This document shows, one piece after another, positions 43,423 through 53,526 of a stretch of 64,000 nt of DNA; the stretch's first letter is position 1; every line of letters starts with the position of its first letter. This stretch comes from Leptospiraceae bacterium. Lineage in GTDB: Bacteria; Spirochaetota; Leptospiria; Leptospirales; Leptonemataceae. The stretch is taken from contig JAOACE010000013.1 of assembly GCA_026418015.1 (NCBI GenBank), positions 186,001 to 250,000 on the forward strand, written 5' to 3'. The position numbers and the translations under genes were made by a program. Below the pieces are notes generated by a model that did not search any database, was not told the origin of the DNA, and was given only the letters and a program-made list of their open reading frames with translations.

Positions 43423-45369
43423 ATGGGATCCACTTTTGGAGGATTAGAAATCACTAAACGCGGTTTGATTGTGCATCAAACAGCAATACAAACTACTGGA
43501 CATAATATTTCCAATGCAAGTAACGAAAACTATGCAAGACAAAGAGTCAACCTAGATACGATGGATCCCTTATACGAACCAAGTTTAACGCGTTCGAATT
43601 CTCCTGGCCAACTAGGTCAAGGTCCTAAAATATTAAGTATAGAAAGAATTCGCGATGCTTTTTATGATGATCAAATTATAGCAACCACAGAAGAAAAATC
43701 TTTCTGGGAAACAAAACAGCAATATCTGTATCAAATCGAAAAAATTTTTAATGAACCATCCGATAATACACTGAGACATCTTACTGATGAGTTTTGGTCT
43801 TCTTGGCAGGATTTAGCAAATTATCCATCAGAGTTATCCCACAGAGAAGTTGTAATTGAACGAGCACAAGCACTCGTTTCTAAGATTGGAGACACATACA
43901 ATAAATTAAGAGATTTACGCGAACGTGCAGAGTTAGATATACAAGATACAGTAAAGTTGATCAACACTTATGCAAAAGAAATTCAGGAATTGAACAACAA
44001 AATCGTCAAATTGCAAGCATTGGGGGATAACCCCAACGATTTGTTAGACAGAAGGGACGCAATCATAGAAAAGCTTTCGGACCTTGTGAACATTCGTGTT
44101 GGTAGAGGAGATAAAGACGAAATCTTTGTTTTTATCGGAGAGCAAGCACTTGTTCAAGGACAAATTTTAAGACAGTTAAAACTTGTGCCCGATCCCAAAA
44201 AAGAAGGTATGTCCGAGATTGTATGGGAACATAACGATAAAAGTGTTGTATTAAGCGGTGGAAAGCTACTTTCCCTTAAAGAATTAAGGGATAAAGATAT
44301 ACTCTCTCGGATTTATTCTTTGGATGAATTTAGCATGAATTTAGCAGATATGATCAACGAAATACACAAAGATGGTTTTGGGTTGGATGGTTCTACAAAT
44401 TTGAATTTCTTTGAATATCGCAGTATTACAGATGATGCAAATGCATCTTTTCGTCCACAAGATCATTACGGCGATTATGATTTTAATTTGGATGGCACAC
44501 CAGAAATTACCGCAATTTTTAGGGTTTCTGGAACTAAAAAGATTGATCCTCAAAGAAAATTAGGCATTAACGGAACTTTAACGTTTACCAAATGGGATGA
44601 CAATACAAAAAATTATGTTAACATACAAATTTCTTATAATGCAGACGAAACATTAGAACAAATTATTAAGAAGATTAACGATTCGAAGGCAGGCGTAGTT
44701 GCTTATTTAAACCAAGATAATCAATTAAGCTTTAAAGCTGCCAGAGAAAGCGATGATGTAAAGTATAATTTTTTTATAAAACATTTAGAAGATTCGGGAG
44801 ATTTACTAGTAGGATATACAGGAGTTTTAAAAGCATCTGGACCAGCAGGTGCTTTCGATTTTAGAAGAACCGGAGAAATAGCAAAATTTCAGAACACATT
44901 AGAAAATATTACCATTGCTCCCCTTTATCATCCTGCTGGTCACATAAAAGTGAATGAAGTTATACTTCGTGATCCATCTAAAATAGCAGCTTCTCGCGGT
45001 ATCGATATCAATGGTACAGGCGATTATAATCTTTCTAATGGATTAGCAGATGGAGAAAATGCTCTCTTGATTGCACGTGCATTAAAGCAAGGCAAACATC
45101 ATATTGGTTATGCAGAAAATATAACACAATTTTATAATGCATTAATAGCGCGATTAGGTACAGAATCCAGAAAAGCAGAAGATCTAGCACAACACAACAA
45201 AGATCATCTATTAGCTCTAAAAAACCAAAGACAAAGTGTTATGGGAGTTAATTTAGACGAAGAAATGGCTTCGTTGGTACAATTCCAACATGCATACAAT
45301 GCTTCTGCAAGAACATTAAGAACGATGGACGAATTATTAGATGTTATCATCAATCGTTTAAAAAGCTAG
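43423..45369 (+). CDS. flgK: Flagellar hook-associated protein 1
   Basis: A 648-residue hook-filament junction protein. The N-terminus has the rod/hook signature (TFGGLEITKRGLIVHQTAIQ, TTGHNISNASNENYARQRV in pieces), and the C-terminus has VNLDEEMASLVQFQHAYNAS with the helical SARTLRTMDELLDVIINRL tail. The middle (about 300-500) is variable, as is normal. The AAGGAG ribosome binding site before the ATG at 43423 is strong. Co-transcribed with flgN and flgL. Confidence 0.96.
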   Translation: MGSTFGGLEITKRGLIVHQTAIQTTGHNISNASNENYARQRVNLDTMDPLYEPSLTRSNSPGQLGQGPKILSIERIRDAFYDDQIIATTEEKSFWETKQQYLYQIEKIFNEPSDNTLRHLTDEFWSSWQDLANYPSELSHREVVIERAQALVSKIGDTYNKLRDLRERAELDIQDTVKLINTYAKEIQELNNKIVKLQALGDNPNDLLDRRDAIIEKLSDLVNIRVGRGDKDEIFVFIGEQALVQGQILRQLKLVPDPKKEGMSEIVWEHNDKSVVLSGGKLLSLKELRDKDILSRIYSLDEFSMNLADMINEIHKDGFGLDGSTNLNFFEYRSITDDANASFRPQDHYGDYDFNLDGTPEITAIFRVSGTKKIDPQRKLGINGTLTFTKWDDNTKNYVNIQISYNADETLEQIIKKINDSKAGVVAYLNQDNQLSFKAARESDDVKYNFFIKHLEDSGDLLVGYTGVLKASGPAGAFDFRRTGEIAKFQNTLENITIAPLYHPAGHIKVNEVILRDPSKIAASRGIDINGTGDYNLSNGLADGENALLIARALKQGKHHIGYAENITQFYNALIARLGTESRKAEDLAQHNKDHLLALKNQRQSVMGVNLDEEMASLVQFQHAYNASARTLRTMDELLDVIINRLKS

Positions 45370-45386
45370 TTGAATAGGAGTTTCTT

Positions 45387-46655
45387 ATGCAAAGAATTAC
45401 AGGTATAATGCAAAACCAAAATCTTATCAATCATATTAATAATCAAAAGTTTCAGATGGATCAATTGCAAAATCAATTAGCAACAGGACAAAGGATTTCG
45501 CGACCGGGAGATGCACCAGCACTCGCTACAAATCAGATGTATTTTCGAACGAGGCTTAAGGAATTAGAGCAATTCGAAAAGAATGTTTACGAAGCATTAG
45601 ATAGAATGAATTTAACCGACGGACAATTATCCACTATAACAGATATTTTACAAAGGGTTCGAGTGCTTGCTGTACAAGCTTCTAACGGTATCTATCGCGG
45701 CGATAATGCTTTCGAATTAAAACAAGCCATAGCAGCAGAAATCGATCAACATTTAAGGGCTTTGGTTGATATTGCGAATTCTGTGGATGCTATCGGTAGA
45801 CCTCTCTTTGGTGGTTTTACCGTAGAAAGAAAACCTTTTGAACCCATCGTTGCAGATATAGAAACACCCGATGGAATTAAACTAGAAAATCAAATCATTG
45901 GCGTACAATACAGAGGTGATATTGGTAAACGGTTGGTAGAATTAGAAAGAAGTCAATACATCGATGTGAATTTTCCTGGTAATCGCGTTTTCTGGGGAAC
46001 AAATATGACTATAACAGGAAATGTTGATACATCTGGATATGTTGCAACATCCAACCAAAAATTCAAGATTGATGGAGTCGAGATCCAAGTAGAAGTCGGA
46101 GATACAATTGACGACATTGTTGATAAAATTAATAAAGCTGGCTTAGATATTCGTGCTTCTAAAATTGGACAAGATTATTTATCTTTACACACGATTACAC
46201 CCCATCAAATCTGGTTAGAAGATATAGAAGGTGGCACAGTGCTACAAGATTTAGGATTGATCAATCCAGAGCAAACCCAACCACCCAATAATTATAACCC
46301 AACTGCAAAAATCGATGGATTTTCACTTTTTGATGTAATCTTAAAATTTCGAAACGATTTATTAAAAGGTGATCAATTAGAAATTTCTGGACAAGATTTA
46401 GGTAACCTTGATTTAGCCTTAGAAAATATTTTAAGATACCGCTCCGAAGCTGGTGCACGACAAAATCGATTAGAACAACAAATGAAAAAGATCAGTTGGG
46501 ATAAAACCTTTACAACAGAATTGCTTGCGAAAAATGAAGGAATTGATTTTCCAGAAACAATCATGAACTTAAAATGGATTGAAAATGTATTCAATTATTC
46601 TTTAAATGTAGGGTCTAGAATTATACGACCTACATTGATGGATTTTCTAAGATAG
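45387..46655 (+). CDS. flgL: Flagellar hook-associated protein 3
   Basis: A 422-residue protein that caps the hook side of the filament. It starts MQRITGIMQNQN and has a flagellin-like N-terminal helix (QMDQLQNQLATGQRISRPGDAP). The central beta region (about 130-330) includes two segments like FlgL domains, among them DDIVDKINKAGLDIRA. The C-terminal helix covers about 365-420. An AGGAG ribosome binding site precedes it. Gap to flgK 17 bases and to fliW 10 bases. Confidence 0.94.
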   Translation: MQRITGIMQNQNLINHINNQKFQMDQLQNQLATGQRISRPGDAPALATNQMYFRTRLKELEQFEKNVYEALDRMNLTDGQLSTITDILQRVRVLAVQASNGIYRGDNAFELKQAIAAEIDQHLRALVDIANSVDAIGRPLFGGFTVERKPFEPIVADIETPDGIKLENQIIGVQYRGDIGKRLVELERSQYIDVNFPGNRVFWGTNMTITGNVDTSGYVATSNQKFKIDGVEIQVEVGDTIDDIVDKINKAGLDIRASKIGQDYLSLHTITPHQIWLEDIEGGTVLQDLGLINPEQTQPPNNYNPTAKIDGFSLFDVILKFRNDLLKGDQLEISGQDLGNLDLALENILRYRSEAGARQNRLEQQMKKISWDKTFTTELLAKNEGIDFPETIMNLKWIENVFNYSLNVGSRIIRPTLMDFLR

Positions 46656-46665
46656 GATAGATAAT

Positions 46666-47112
46666 ATGGTAGATTTAAAAACAAAGTTTTTTGGTGTAAA
46701 ACAGATTCCCGAGGATCAGATAATTTTTTTTCCCGAAGGCATTTATGGTTTTCCCGAAGAAAAGTCTTTTTTTCTATTTAAAGAGAAAGAAGAATCGCCT
46801 TTTTATTGGCTTCAGTCCTCGAAAAAGGAAGATTTAGCTTTTGTAGTTATGGAACCATCGATAATAATGAAAAATTATCAGCCAAAAGTATTAGAGCAGG
46901 ATTTAGAATCACTAAAAGTCCGAGATATTAAAGAATGCAAAATATTTGCCATCTTAACAATTCCAGAAAATCATCCCGAAGAAATGACCATCAATTTACA
47001 AGGGCCAATTTTGATAAACTTTCAAGAAAAATTAGGCAAACAAGTAATATCTCTTGATGATAACCACGGAGTTAGAATGAAGGTATTAGAATTAATGGAA
47101 AAAGGGTTTTAG
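46666..47112 (+). CDS. fliW: Flagellar assembly factor
   Basis: A 148-residue protein that binds flagellin and antagonises CsrA. Conserved features: [24 protein letters not shown] in parts ([13 protein letters not shown]), [16 protein letters not shown] and the C-terminal [19 protein letters not shown]. Located directly upstream of csrA, with a two-base gap, the typical arrangement of the FliW-CsrA flagellin homeostasis switch. FliW in spirochaetes also acts on the flagellar sheath and core proteins. Confidence 0.95.
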   Translation: MVDLKTKFFGVKQIPEDQIIFFPEGIYGFPEEKSFFLFKEKEESPFYWLQSSKKEDLAFVVMEPSIIMKNYQPKVLEQDLESLKVRDIKECKIFAILTIPENHPEEMTINLQGPILINFQEKLGKQVISLDDNHGVRMKVLELMEKGF

Positions 47113-47114
47113 CT

Positions 47115-47354
47115 GTGTTAATACTAACAAGAAAAATCAACCAATCTATCATGATTGGAGATCAGATCGAAATTGTAGTAGTAGAAGTAAGAGGTGACCA
47201 AGTAAAGTTAGGTATTAAAGCACCCAAAAATATTTCTGTTCACAGAAGCGAAGTATACAAAGAAATTCAAGAACAAAACAAAAAAGCATCTAAAACTCTT
47301 AAATTAGAAAGCATCAAACAAATTGAAAATCTATTTAATAAAAAAAATCTATAA
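47115..47354 (+). CDS. csrA: Carbon storage regulator
   Basis: A 79-residue RNA-binding regulator that blocks translation of target mRNAs by covering GGA motifs near ribosome binding sites. The start is GTG, followed by [16 protein letters not shown] and [22 protein letters not shown] with the RNA-contact Leu and Arg residues. The C-terminus is longer than in E. coli CsrA (61), matching the spirochaetal and Bacillus forms that contact FliW. It follows fliW closely. Confidence 0.97.
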   Translation: MLILTRKINQSIMIGDQIEIVVVEVRGDQVKLGIKAPKNISVHRSEVYKEIQEQNKKASKTLKLESIKQIENLFNKKNL

Positions 47355-47697
47355 ATTTGTTTTATTATTTGTCGCATTCCAAATTTTTGCTATTCCTTAT
47401 CCTCCGGTTTCTTCTACCTATCAGCTCAGAATAACGAATCGAAGGTTTATTTCTCATCTTTTATTCGAAAATATCAATAATCAATTTTTTTTAACAATTA
47501 TACTGACTCATGGGCCTAACTATCATGCATATAAAAGTACTTCTTATCGATTGTATTATGAATGTAGTAATCCTAAAAAATGCTTAGAAGAAGCTATTAA
47601 GATCGACGAATTTTTAAAAACAGGTTATAACATTGCATTCGTCATTAATGGGGACTATATCGAAAAAATCATTTATTTAAAAGAAAAGAACGAATAA
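47323..47697 (+). CDS. Small secreted protein of unknown function
   Basis: A 124-residue reading frame that starts with TTG 32 bases inside csrA and has a plausible signal peptide ([15 protein letters not shown]). The mature part is a small alpha-beta protein ([35 protein letters not shown] with one Cys pair). The start codon is uncertain and no ribosome binding site is visible, so coupling to csrA translation is likely. The family is unknown. It ends four bases before a convergent gene. Confidence 0.5.
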   Translation: MKIYLIKKIYKFVLLFVAFQIFAIPYPPVSSTYQLRITNRRFISHLLFENINNQFFLTIILTHGPNYHAYKSTSYRLYYECSNPKKCLEEAIKIDEFLKTGYNIAFVINGDYIEKIIYLKEKNE

Positions 47698-47701
47698 TTT
47701 A

Positions 47702-48400
47702 CTACAAACCACCAGCTTGTTCTTTGTAATTGATTTCGAAAATATCAAACGTTGTTTCTCTAAAACCTTTCACAATGGATTTAGAAATACCAATATAATA
47801 TTCTTTGGTATATTCCATCGTTTTTTTTACATATTCCGCCATCTCTTCGTTGGTAACAGAAAAAGGACGAATTTTATCTTTTTGTCTATCGTAATAAATA
47901 CCTTCGTAGGTTTTTATTGCTGTACCTCTGTATTCAATCTGCAAGACCTTCCCAAAAAATGAATAGTTTCTACTTCCAGTTTTTTCGACTACAAACTTTA
48001 AAGGAAAATCTGGTGCAAGGTTCGTTTTAAAGGGATATGCTTTAAGGATTTCGAAATTGGTGCTCAAAGCAATAGGTTCAAGGCGATGGATTTTATAATC
48101 AATCAAAATTACTTTGTTAAGATTATCTTGTAAAAATTTGATGGTATCTTTATTCTCGATTCTTACACTAAATTCTACTTGTTTTTTGGTTGGAGTATAA
48201 CATTTTTCGATTTCGTCACAATTTTCGCTATCATCAAAAGAAGCTATTTCGAAAACCCCCTCGAAAGATTCGAAAAGTATTCCACCAGAAATTAGTTTTA
48301 TTACTTTAACGATTGCCCTTCCCTCTGCATAGGTTCCAAATGCAGATAAATTTAACACAATACCAAAATATAATGTTAAAATAAAAAAACGCCTGATCAT
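47702..48400 (-). CDS. Exported protein of unknown function
   Basis: A 232-residue protein with a signal peptide (RRFFILTLYFGIVLNLSAFG), cleaved probably near ANA/SAFG. The mature part is rich in beta strands (VKVIKLISGGILFESFEGVFEIASF, split here: LISGGILFESFEG, VRIENKDTIKFLQ). A mid-protein CDEIEKC pair could form a disulfide. The C-terminal helix EEMAEYVKKTMEYTKEYYIG ends the domain. Similar short exported proteins occur in spirochaetes, but I cannot name this one. It is single, convergent with the gene before and divergent from the YkgJ-like gene. Confidence 0.65.
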   Translation of the reverse strand: MIRRFFILTLYFGIVLNLSAFGTYAEGRAIVKVIKLISGGILFESFEGVFEIASFDDSENCDEIEKCYTPTKKQVEFSVRIENKDTIKFLQDNLNKVILIDYKIHRLEPIALSTNFEILKAYPFKTNLAPDFPLKFVVEKTGSRNYSFFGKVLQIEYRGTAIKTYEGIYYDRQKDKIRPFSVTNEEMAEYVKKTMEYTKEYYIGISKSIVKGFRETTFDIFEINYKEQAGGL

Positions 48401-48460
48401 TGTTCTTATTTTCGGTTTTTTTCAATTTACAAATTAATGTTTTTATAATTCCTGTTGATT

Positions 48461-48913
48461 ATGCATAAAATCAACCAAAAAAAAATTTTATCTACGAATA
48501 TAGAATCAAAGCAAGTTCCAGAAATTGAACTTTATTTTCCTAAATTCAAGAGAAAAATAGAAAATGAACTTACCCAAGAAGAAATTTGTGTTCAATGTCA
48601 TGGTTGTTGTATGTATGTGACTGTTCCATTAGACCCTCCTGACAATGAAGATACAATTCAAATGTACGTTTGGTATTTATACCATAAAAACATAGAAATC
48701 TATTTAGACTTATACGATCAATGGCAAATTTTGATGAAGACTCCTTGCGAAAATTTACTTCCTAATGGATATTGTGCCATCTACGAAAACCGCCCTAAAA
48801 TATGTAGAGAATATGATCCTACTAGTTGTTCTCGCACGGGAAAAGATTACAAAGTTTTGTTTAAAAGCCCAGAAGCCTTTTTAAAGTATATTAAAAAGAA
48901 AACGAAAAAATAA
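48461..48913 (+). CDS. YkgJ-family cysteine-cluster protein
   Basis: A 150-residue protein from the ATG at 48461 (TTG at 48455 is possible). The zinc- or iron-sulfur-binding pattern is CVQCHGCCMYVTVP, later PCENLLPNGYCAIYENRPKICREYDPTSC in pieces (GYCAIYENRP, ICREYDPTSC). These match the CxxCxxCC and CxxYxxRPxxC signature of the YkgJ (PF03692) family, whose job is unknown. A perfect TATAAT lies at 48444-48449. It precedes the MlaE gene by about 40 bases and may or may not belong to that operon. Confidence 0.88.
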   Translation: MHKINQKKILSTNIESKQVPEIELYFPKFKRKIENELTQEEICVQCHGCCMYVTVPLDPPDNEDTIQMYVWYLYHKNIEIYLDLYDQWQILMKTPCENLLPNGYCAIYENRPKICREYDPTSCSRTGKDYKVLFKSPEAFLKYIKKKTKK

Positions 48914-48954
48914 AATATTGAAAATCTTTTTAAATATATTTTTTTGATCCAAAA

Positions 48955-49743
48955 ATGGTAAGATTTATTAAACAATCATTTAAGATGTATTTTATCGATC
49001 CTTTTCTCGGGGCAGGAGAAGTTTTGTATTTAATCTTTCGCGTATTTTTTAGTTTACCGCATTTATGGTTTAAGGTTCAAGAGACTCTAACACAAATGTA
49101 TATTGCTGGGTTTAAATCACTTTTTGTTGTAAGTATTGTAGCAATCTTTACAGGGATGATTGTAAGTTTACAAAGTGGGTTGGCTCTTAAAGATTTTGGT
49201 CAAGAAGAACTCATTGGTCAATTGATTGTTGTAACACTAACGAGAGAGATGTCACCTTTTATGACAGCATTAATACTTTCTGCTTCTGTTGGTTCTTCGA
49301 TGGCTGCGGAAATTGGAACAATGAAAGTTTCCGAAGAGATCGATGCATTAGAAGTAATGTCGATTGATCCTGTAAAATTTTTAGTTTTACCAAGAATGGT
49401 TGGTTTTACCATTATGATTCCTGTATTATCCAATTACGCTTCTTTGTTAGGTACTGTTGGTGGTAGTATTATTGCAAAAACACAATTAGGCGTAGAGCTC
49501 GAAACCTTTTACAATTTAGCATTAGAAGCATTAAAAAGCAAAAATGGATTAAAAGATATTTGGGTAGGAAATTTTAAAGCATTTATTTTTGGAGTTACCA
49601 TTTCTGCTATATCTTGTCATCAAGGTTTGAATGCAAGTGGTGGAGCAATTGGTGTAGGTAGAGCAGTTCGACAATCTGTGGTTATATCTTACCTATTTAT
49701 TATTATGTTTGGTTATTTCATTAGTGCAATATTTTATCGATAG
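48955..49743 (+). CDS. mlaE: MlaE-family phospholipid ABC transporter permease
   Basis: A 262-residue inner-membrane permease with about five to six helices. The family signature is visible as GQEELIGQLIVVTLTREMSPFMTALILSA in parts (VTLTREMSPFMTALI), SVGSSMAAEIGTMKVSEEIDALEVM and INASGGAIGVGRAVRQSVV (HQGLNASGGAIGVGRAVR). It moves lipids between the inner and outer membrane together with the MCE protein and ATPase encoded just downstream (gaps of 2 and 8 bases). This proves a diderm cell envelope. Confidence 0.96.
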   Translation: MVRFIKQSFKMYFIDPFLGAGEVLYLIFRVFFSLPHLWFKVQETLTQMYIAGFKSLFVVSIVAIFTGMIVSLQSGLALKDFGQEELIGQLIVVTLTREMSPFMTALILSASVGSSMAAEIGTMKVSEEIDALEVMSIDPVKFLVLPRMVGFTIMIPVLSNYASLLGTVGGSIIAKTQLGVELETFYNLALEALKSKNGLKDIWVGNFKAFIFGVTISAISCHQGLNASGGAIGVGRAVRQSVVISYLFIIMFGYFISAIFYR

Positions 49744-49745
49744 TT

Positions 49746-50585
49746 ATGAATTTTAATAAAATTATTTTATTTTTTACGATTGGATTAGGAATTGTATTTT
49801 GGGTTGTAATCATAGGAATTGGAACATTTACAGTTGTGATGCCAGCTAAAAGAGATCTAAATTTACCTTACTATTTACCCATAGTTATAAAAAATGCTCA
49901 TGATATTCAACATGGAACAAGAGTACAAATCTTAGGTGTTGATCAAGGATATATCAAATACATAGATTATTTTCCATTAGATAAAGATGGAAATTTTATT
50001 TTTATTTCTGATTGTAAAGATTTATGCCAAGACAAAACTTATGATCAAATTTTATTAGCAATCTTAAACATAAGAAAAGAACTAGAATTTTACGAAAATT
50101 ATAGAATATATACGCGATACAACAATGTTTTAGGAGAAAAAGTAATAGAGATTGATCCTGGAAGTAAGTTTGTTATTAAAAATCAGAAAAAATTCGAACA
50201 AAAAAGAATCGAAATAAAATACTTAACACCGAACGAATTATTTTCTTTAATGAATAATCAGTCCATCCCATTGAACAAAAAAGAGCTTCTTTTTGCATCG
50301 AATTATGATGATCCAGTTACAATTGTTGCAGAAGTTGTTTACGAAAATCGGAAAACAATTCAACGAATTTTTAAAAATACTGCGGAAATTACCCATAAAA
50401 TCAATAAAGGTAATGGAACGATTGGGTTGTTATTAAACGAACATATTGTTTTAACTAACACAGATAAAACATTATTAGAAATTATTTTATTGATTCGCGA
50501 TTTAAGAGAATCAATAGAATCATTAAGAGAGCAGAAAATTCTTTCTAATACTTTTAGTGGAATATTATCTACAATCTCTCCATGA
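49746..50585 (+). CDS. MlaD-like MCE-domain protein
   Basis: A 279-residue protein with one N-terminal membrane helix (ILFFTIGLGIVFWVVIIGIG) and an MCE domain (about 45-150: NAHDIQHGTRVQILGVDQGYIKYI, in parts: AHDIQHGTRVQILG). This is the periplasmic lipid-carrying ring component of Mla-type transporters. The C-terminal region (160-279) is helical and longer than in E. coli MlaD, resembling organisms where it spans further. Encoded between the permease and the ATPase. Confidence 0.9.
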   Translation: MNFNKIILFFTIGLGIVFWVVIIGIGTFTVVMPAKRDLNLPYYLPIVIKNAHDIQHGTRVQILGVDQGYIKYIDYFPLDKDGNFIFISDCKDLCQDKTYDQILLAILNIRKELEFYENYRIYTRYNNVLGEKVIEIDPGSKFVIKNQKKFEQKRIEIKYLTPNELFSLMNNQSIPLNKKELLFASNYDDPVTIVAEVVYENRKTIQRIFKNTAEITHKINKGNGTIGLLLNEHIVLTNTDKTLLEIILLIRDLRESIESLREQKILSNTFSGILSTISP

Positions 50586-50593
50586 GGTAATCT

Positions 50594-51376
50594 ATGAGTG
50601 AATCTGTAATAGAAATTATCGATTTACACAAAGCTTTTGGAAATCGACCAATACTTCGCGGTATCAACTTAGAAATCAAAAAAGGCGAAACAATGGTTTT
50701 GTTAGGAGGTTCAGGTACAGGAAAGTCTGTTACGATTCGTCATATCATCGGTTTACTTAAACCAGATAAAGGTGACATAAAAGTCTTTGGAGAATCCGTT
50801 GTTTATAGTAGTCCCAAAAAATTACAAGAAATTCGAAGTAGGATGGGAGTACTCTTCCAAAGTGGAGCATTAATCAATTGGTTGACAGTTTTTGATAACG
50901 TAGCCTTACCATTAAGAGAGCATAGGTTAAAACCAGAAAAAGAAATCCAAAAAATTGTGTTAGAAAAACTGGAATGGTTAGGTTTACTTCCCGCGAAGGA
51001 TTTATTACCAGACAATATTTCTGGTGGTATGAAGAAACGAGTTGGTATTGCGAGAGCTTTAACAACAAACCCAGAAATATTATTATACGATGAACCCACT
51101 TCTGGACTTGATCCAGTAATGAGTCAGGTTATCAATGAATTAATACGTAAACTACAACATGAATTAGGTGTAACGCAAATTGTAGTAACACATGATATGA
51201 ATTCCGCCTATTATATTGCTGATCGAATCACATTTTTATACAAAGGAAAAGTAGAAATGATAGGCACCCCAGAAGAAATCAAAAATAGCGATAATCCATT
51301 AGTCCAACAATTTATACAGGGAAAAACAGAAGGACCCCTCGAAATCGATGCAAGTATTTCTAAGAAAAATAAATAA
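50594..51376 (+). CDS. mlaF: MlaF-like ABC transporter ATP-binding protein
   Basis: A 260-residue ATPase of the Mla lipid transporter. Walker [12 protein letters not shown]-loop [19 protein letters not shown] signature [15 protein letters not shown], Walker [14 protein letters not shown], and H-loop VTHDMNSAY are all intact. The pattern GALI and MKKR are the diagnostic MlaF variants. The start has a GAGG site a few bases upstream. It ends the mlaE-mlaD-mlaF run; the other Mla parts (MlaB, MlaC, MlaA) are not in the window. Confidence 0.95.
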   Translation: MSESVIEIIDLHKAFGNRPILRGINLEIKKGETMVLLGGSGTGKSVTIRHIIGLLKPDKGDIKVFGESVVYSSPKKLQEIRSRMGVLFQSGALINWLTVFDNVALPLREHRLKPEKEIQKIVLEKLEWLGLLPAKDLLPDNISGGMKKRVGIARALTTNPEILLYDEPTSGLDPVMSQVINELIRKLQHELGVTQIVVTHDMNSAYYIADRITFLYKGKVEMIGTPEEIKNSDNPLVQQFIQGKTEGPLEIDASISKKNK

Positions 51377-51395
51377 TATTTATTTATAAAATATA

Positions 51396-51881
51396 TTAAT
51401 ATTTTTTTGCTTCGATCGGTTTATTGTTCAAAACTAAATATACAGACTGAATACTATTCGCCGAAATTGATTGTGGTAATTGTATATCTAAAAAAGGATT
51501 TTCTTGATCGATAATTGTTTTTATTATTACTGGACTAAATTCCAAATTATTTTGATCATTAGTTTGTAGAATTACTTTTTGTAGATGCAATATGTAATCT
51601 TCTTTTGTATTGGAAGAAGTAAGAATTACAGGTTTATGAACATCAAATCGAATTCGTAGAACATTGCCATCTATTCTATAACTGATAGATTTTATATTTT
51701 TATGATGAAATGTTTTATACAAAATACCTGATTTATCTAGGATTAAAATCACTGTTGCCAAAATCAAAATATTCATAAATAAAAAAATTAAAGTTTTTTT
51801 GTTCGGGGTTGTTTTGTTTTGTCGAATATATTCTTGAATTTCTCTTTGTACTTGTTCTGGTGTTTTGTAGTGATACTTCAT
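51396..51881 (-). CDS. Membrane-anchored protein of unknown function
   Basis: A 161-residue protein: a 28-residue cytoplasmic part (YHYKTPEQVQREIQEYIR), one membrane helix (TLIFLFMNILILATVILILD), and an outside domain rich in beta strands (YRIDGNVLRIRFDVHKPVILTSS). It looks like a small sensor or scaffold, perhaps like AMIN-type domains, but no clear match. It is convergent with mlaF and lies in a run of minus-strand genes with nnr. Confidence 0.65.
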   Translation of the reverse strand: MKYHYKTPEQVQREIQEYIRQNKTTPNKKTLIFLFMNILILATVILILDKSGILYKTFHHKNIKSISYRIDGNVLRIRFDVHKPVILTSSNTKEDYILHLQKVILQTNDQNNLEFSPVIIKTIIDQENPFLDIQLPQSISANSIQSVYLVLNNKPIEAKKY

Positions 51882-51936
51882 AGATTCTATATAATCTAAA
51901 TTGATGGATTTTCAACTATTTTTATTCGATGTATTT

Positions 51937-53526
51937 TTAATAAAAGTCTTGATTTAAGATTTTTCTTATATTTTGAACTTGATCATAAGCGGTAGAGTGA
52001 TTTTTCGCTATATGATTCTGCAAAGTTAATATTGTCTTTAAACCCTCTACAAGATCAGAAATGTTCATTTCTTTTATTTTACTAAAATAGCTGAGTATTA
52101 TTCCTGTCAAAACATCTCCACTTCCAGCAACAGAAAGATGTGGATTTTGATATTTCCAAACATAAACAACAGGTTTAGCATCTTTTAATAAAAGAGATGG
52201 CATAAAAAAAGAAATCGAGCCCTTGATTAAAATAGAAACACCAAGTCTTTCGTGCAATTTTTTTATTTTTTGCCAATTCGAAACCAGATAAGGAAATTCA
52301 CCGTTAAGTTGCTTCCATTCGCCTAAATGAGGCGTTATAATAGTATATGGAAGTAATTCTTTAGGGTATGATTCGTCAAGAATTAAGGTTGTAGCAAATG
52401 CATCTAATATGATTTTTGGGAAGTATTTTTTTTGAACTATATCATTAAAAAATTTTAATAAATAAATTTTATATTTTTCTATATCTATATTCGATATACC
52501 CGGTCCAATTACAATACTATTTGGTAATTTAAGATTTTGATAACTTTCCTTCCATTCTTCAATATGATGAAATATAACAGATGGATCTGCGTTTAAAAAA
52601 TAATCACGATTTTTAGAAAAATGTATTAAGTGAAGAATTCCTCCCCCTGAATAAAAAAAAGCCTTGGTGGATAATATTGCAGCACCTTCCATATTGTTTG
52701 AACCTGCAAACAACCAGCCATATCCACTTTGATATTTATGTTCATAAGGTCTTTTATTAAAGATTTCGAAATTTTCCTTCTGATCCCATTCGATAAATTC
52801 TAATTGATTCCTTAAAACACTTTGTTGAGATTCGGGATCAAAACCACAAGGCAAAACATAGATTTTAGACTTACTCTGTATTAAAGGGTGTAATAATACC
52901 AACTTTTTTAACCCAAAATTAAAAATATAATCGGGAATAGGTAAATCAAAAAAATTCAGATAATCTTTTTCGTTAAAATTTTCGTATTCTTCCGAAAGAC
53001 CGGCAGGCAAATCCAATGCCAAGTGAACAATTTTTTCTTTAAACTCAATTTTCAACAATTTGATTTTTGTTAATATTTTTTTATAAAATTCATTTACTAT
53101 ATTTTTTTGACCAGTTCCTAATAATGCTTCTATTACAATGATCTTTTCGAACTTTGATAAAGTTACCAAATCCCAATCAAGCTCTTGTAATTGCTTAATG
53201 TTGAATTGATTTTTTAACAGCATCTGATAGTAAAACTGAGAAGATTCGCTTCTTGGCTGATCTTTTAAATATATAATAATTTGCCACTGATCAATCGATG
53301 GAGTGCCAGCTAACAAATATGCCAAAGCTAAGCCATCTCCTCCATTATTCCCGCTACCGCATAAGAATAGGTATAAATAATTTTTCGAAACCAAGTTTAA
53401 ATGCATCATCGAAATTAAAGCAGATTGAGAAGCCAAACCCATCAAAATTTTTTCGTCTACACCTTTTTCGATGGTTTTTTTATCGATAAGCTTTGCTTGT
53501 TCAAATGTGATTAGGTTCATTTCCAT
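51937..53526 (-). CDS. nnr: Bifunctional NAD(P)H-hydrate epimerase/dehydratase
   Basis: A 529-residue metabolite-repair enzyme that corrects NADHX and NADPHX. The N-terminal YjeF epimerase domain (about 1-215) has LCGSGNNGGDGLALAYLL and LLGTGQKN. The C-terminal ADP-dependent dehydratase domain (about 230-529) has SIVIGPGIS, TPHLGEWKQL, ILIKGS and LSVAGSGDVLTGII. The start could be 53526 or the ATG at 53520, which forms an ATGA overlap with the upstream lipoprotein gene; the two are translationally coupled. Confidence 0.94.
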   Translation of the reverse strand: MEMNLITFEQAKLIDKKTIEKGVDEKILMGLASQSALISMMHLNLVSKNYLYLFLCGSGNNGGDGLALAYLLAGTPSIDQWQIIIYLKDQPRSESSQFYYQMLLKNQFNIKQLQELDWDLVTLSKFEKIIVIEALLGTGQKNIVNEFYKKILTKIKLLKIEFKEKIVHLALDLPAGLSEEYENFNEKDYLNFFDLPIPDYIFNFGLKKLVLLHPLIQSKSKIYVLPCGFDPESQQSVLRNQLEFIEWDQKENFEIFNKRPYEHKYQSGYGWLFAGSNNMEGAAILSTKAFFYSGGGILHLIHFSKNRDYFLNADPSVIFHHIEEWKESYQNLKLPNSIVIGPGISNIDIEKYKIYLLKFFNDIVQKKYFPKIILDAFATTLILDESYPKELLPYTIITPHLGEWKQLNGEFPYLVSNWQKIKKLHERLGVSILIKGSISFFMPSLLLKDAKPVVYVWKYQNPHLSVAGSGDVLTGIILSYFSKIKEMNISDLVEGLKTILTLQNHIAKNHSTAYDQVQNIRKILNQDFY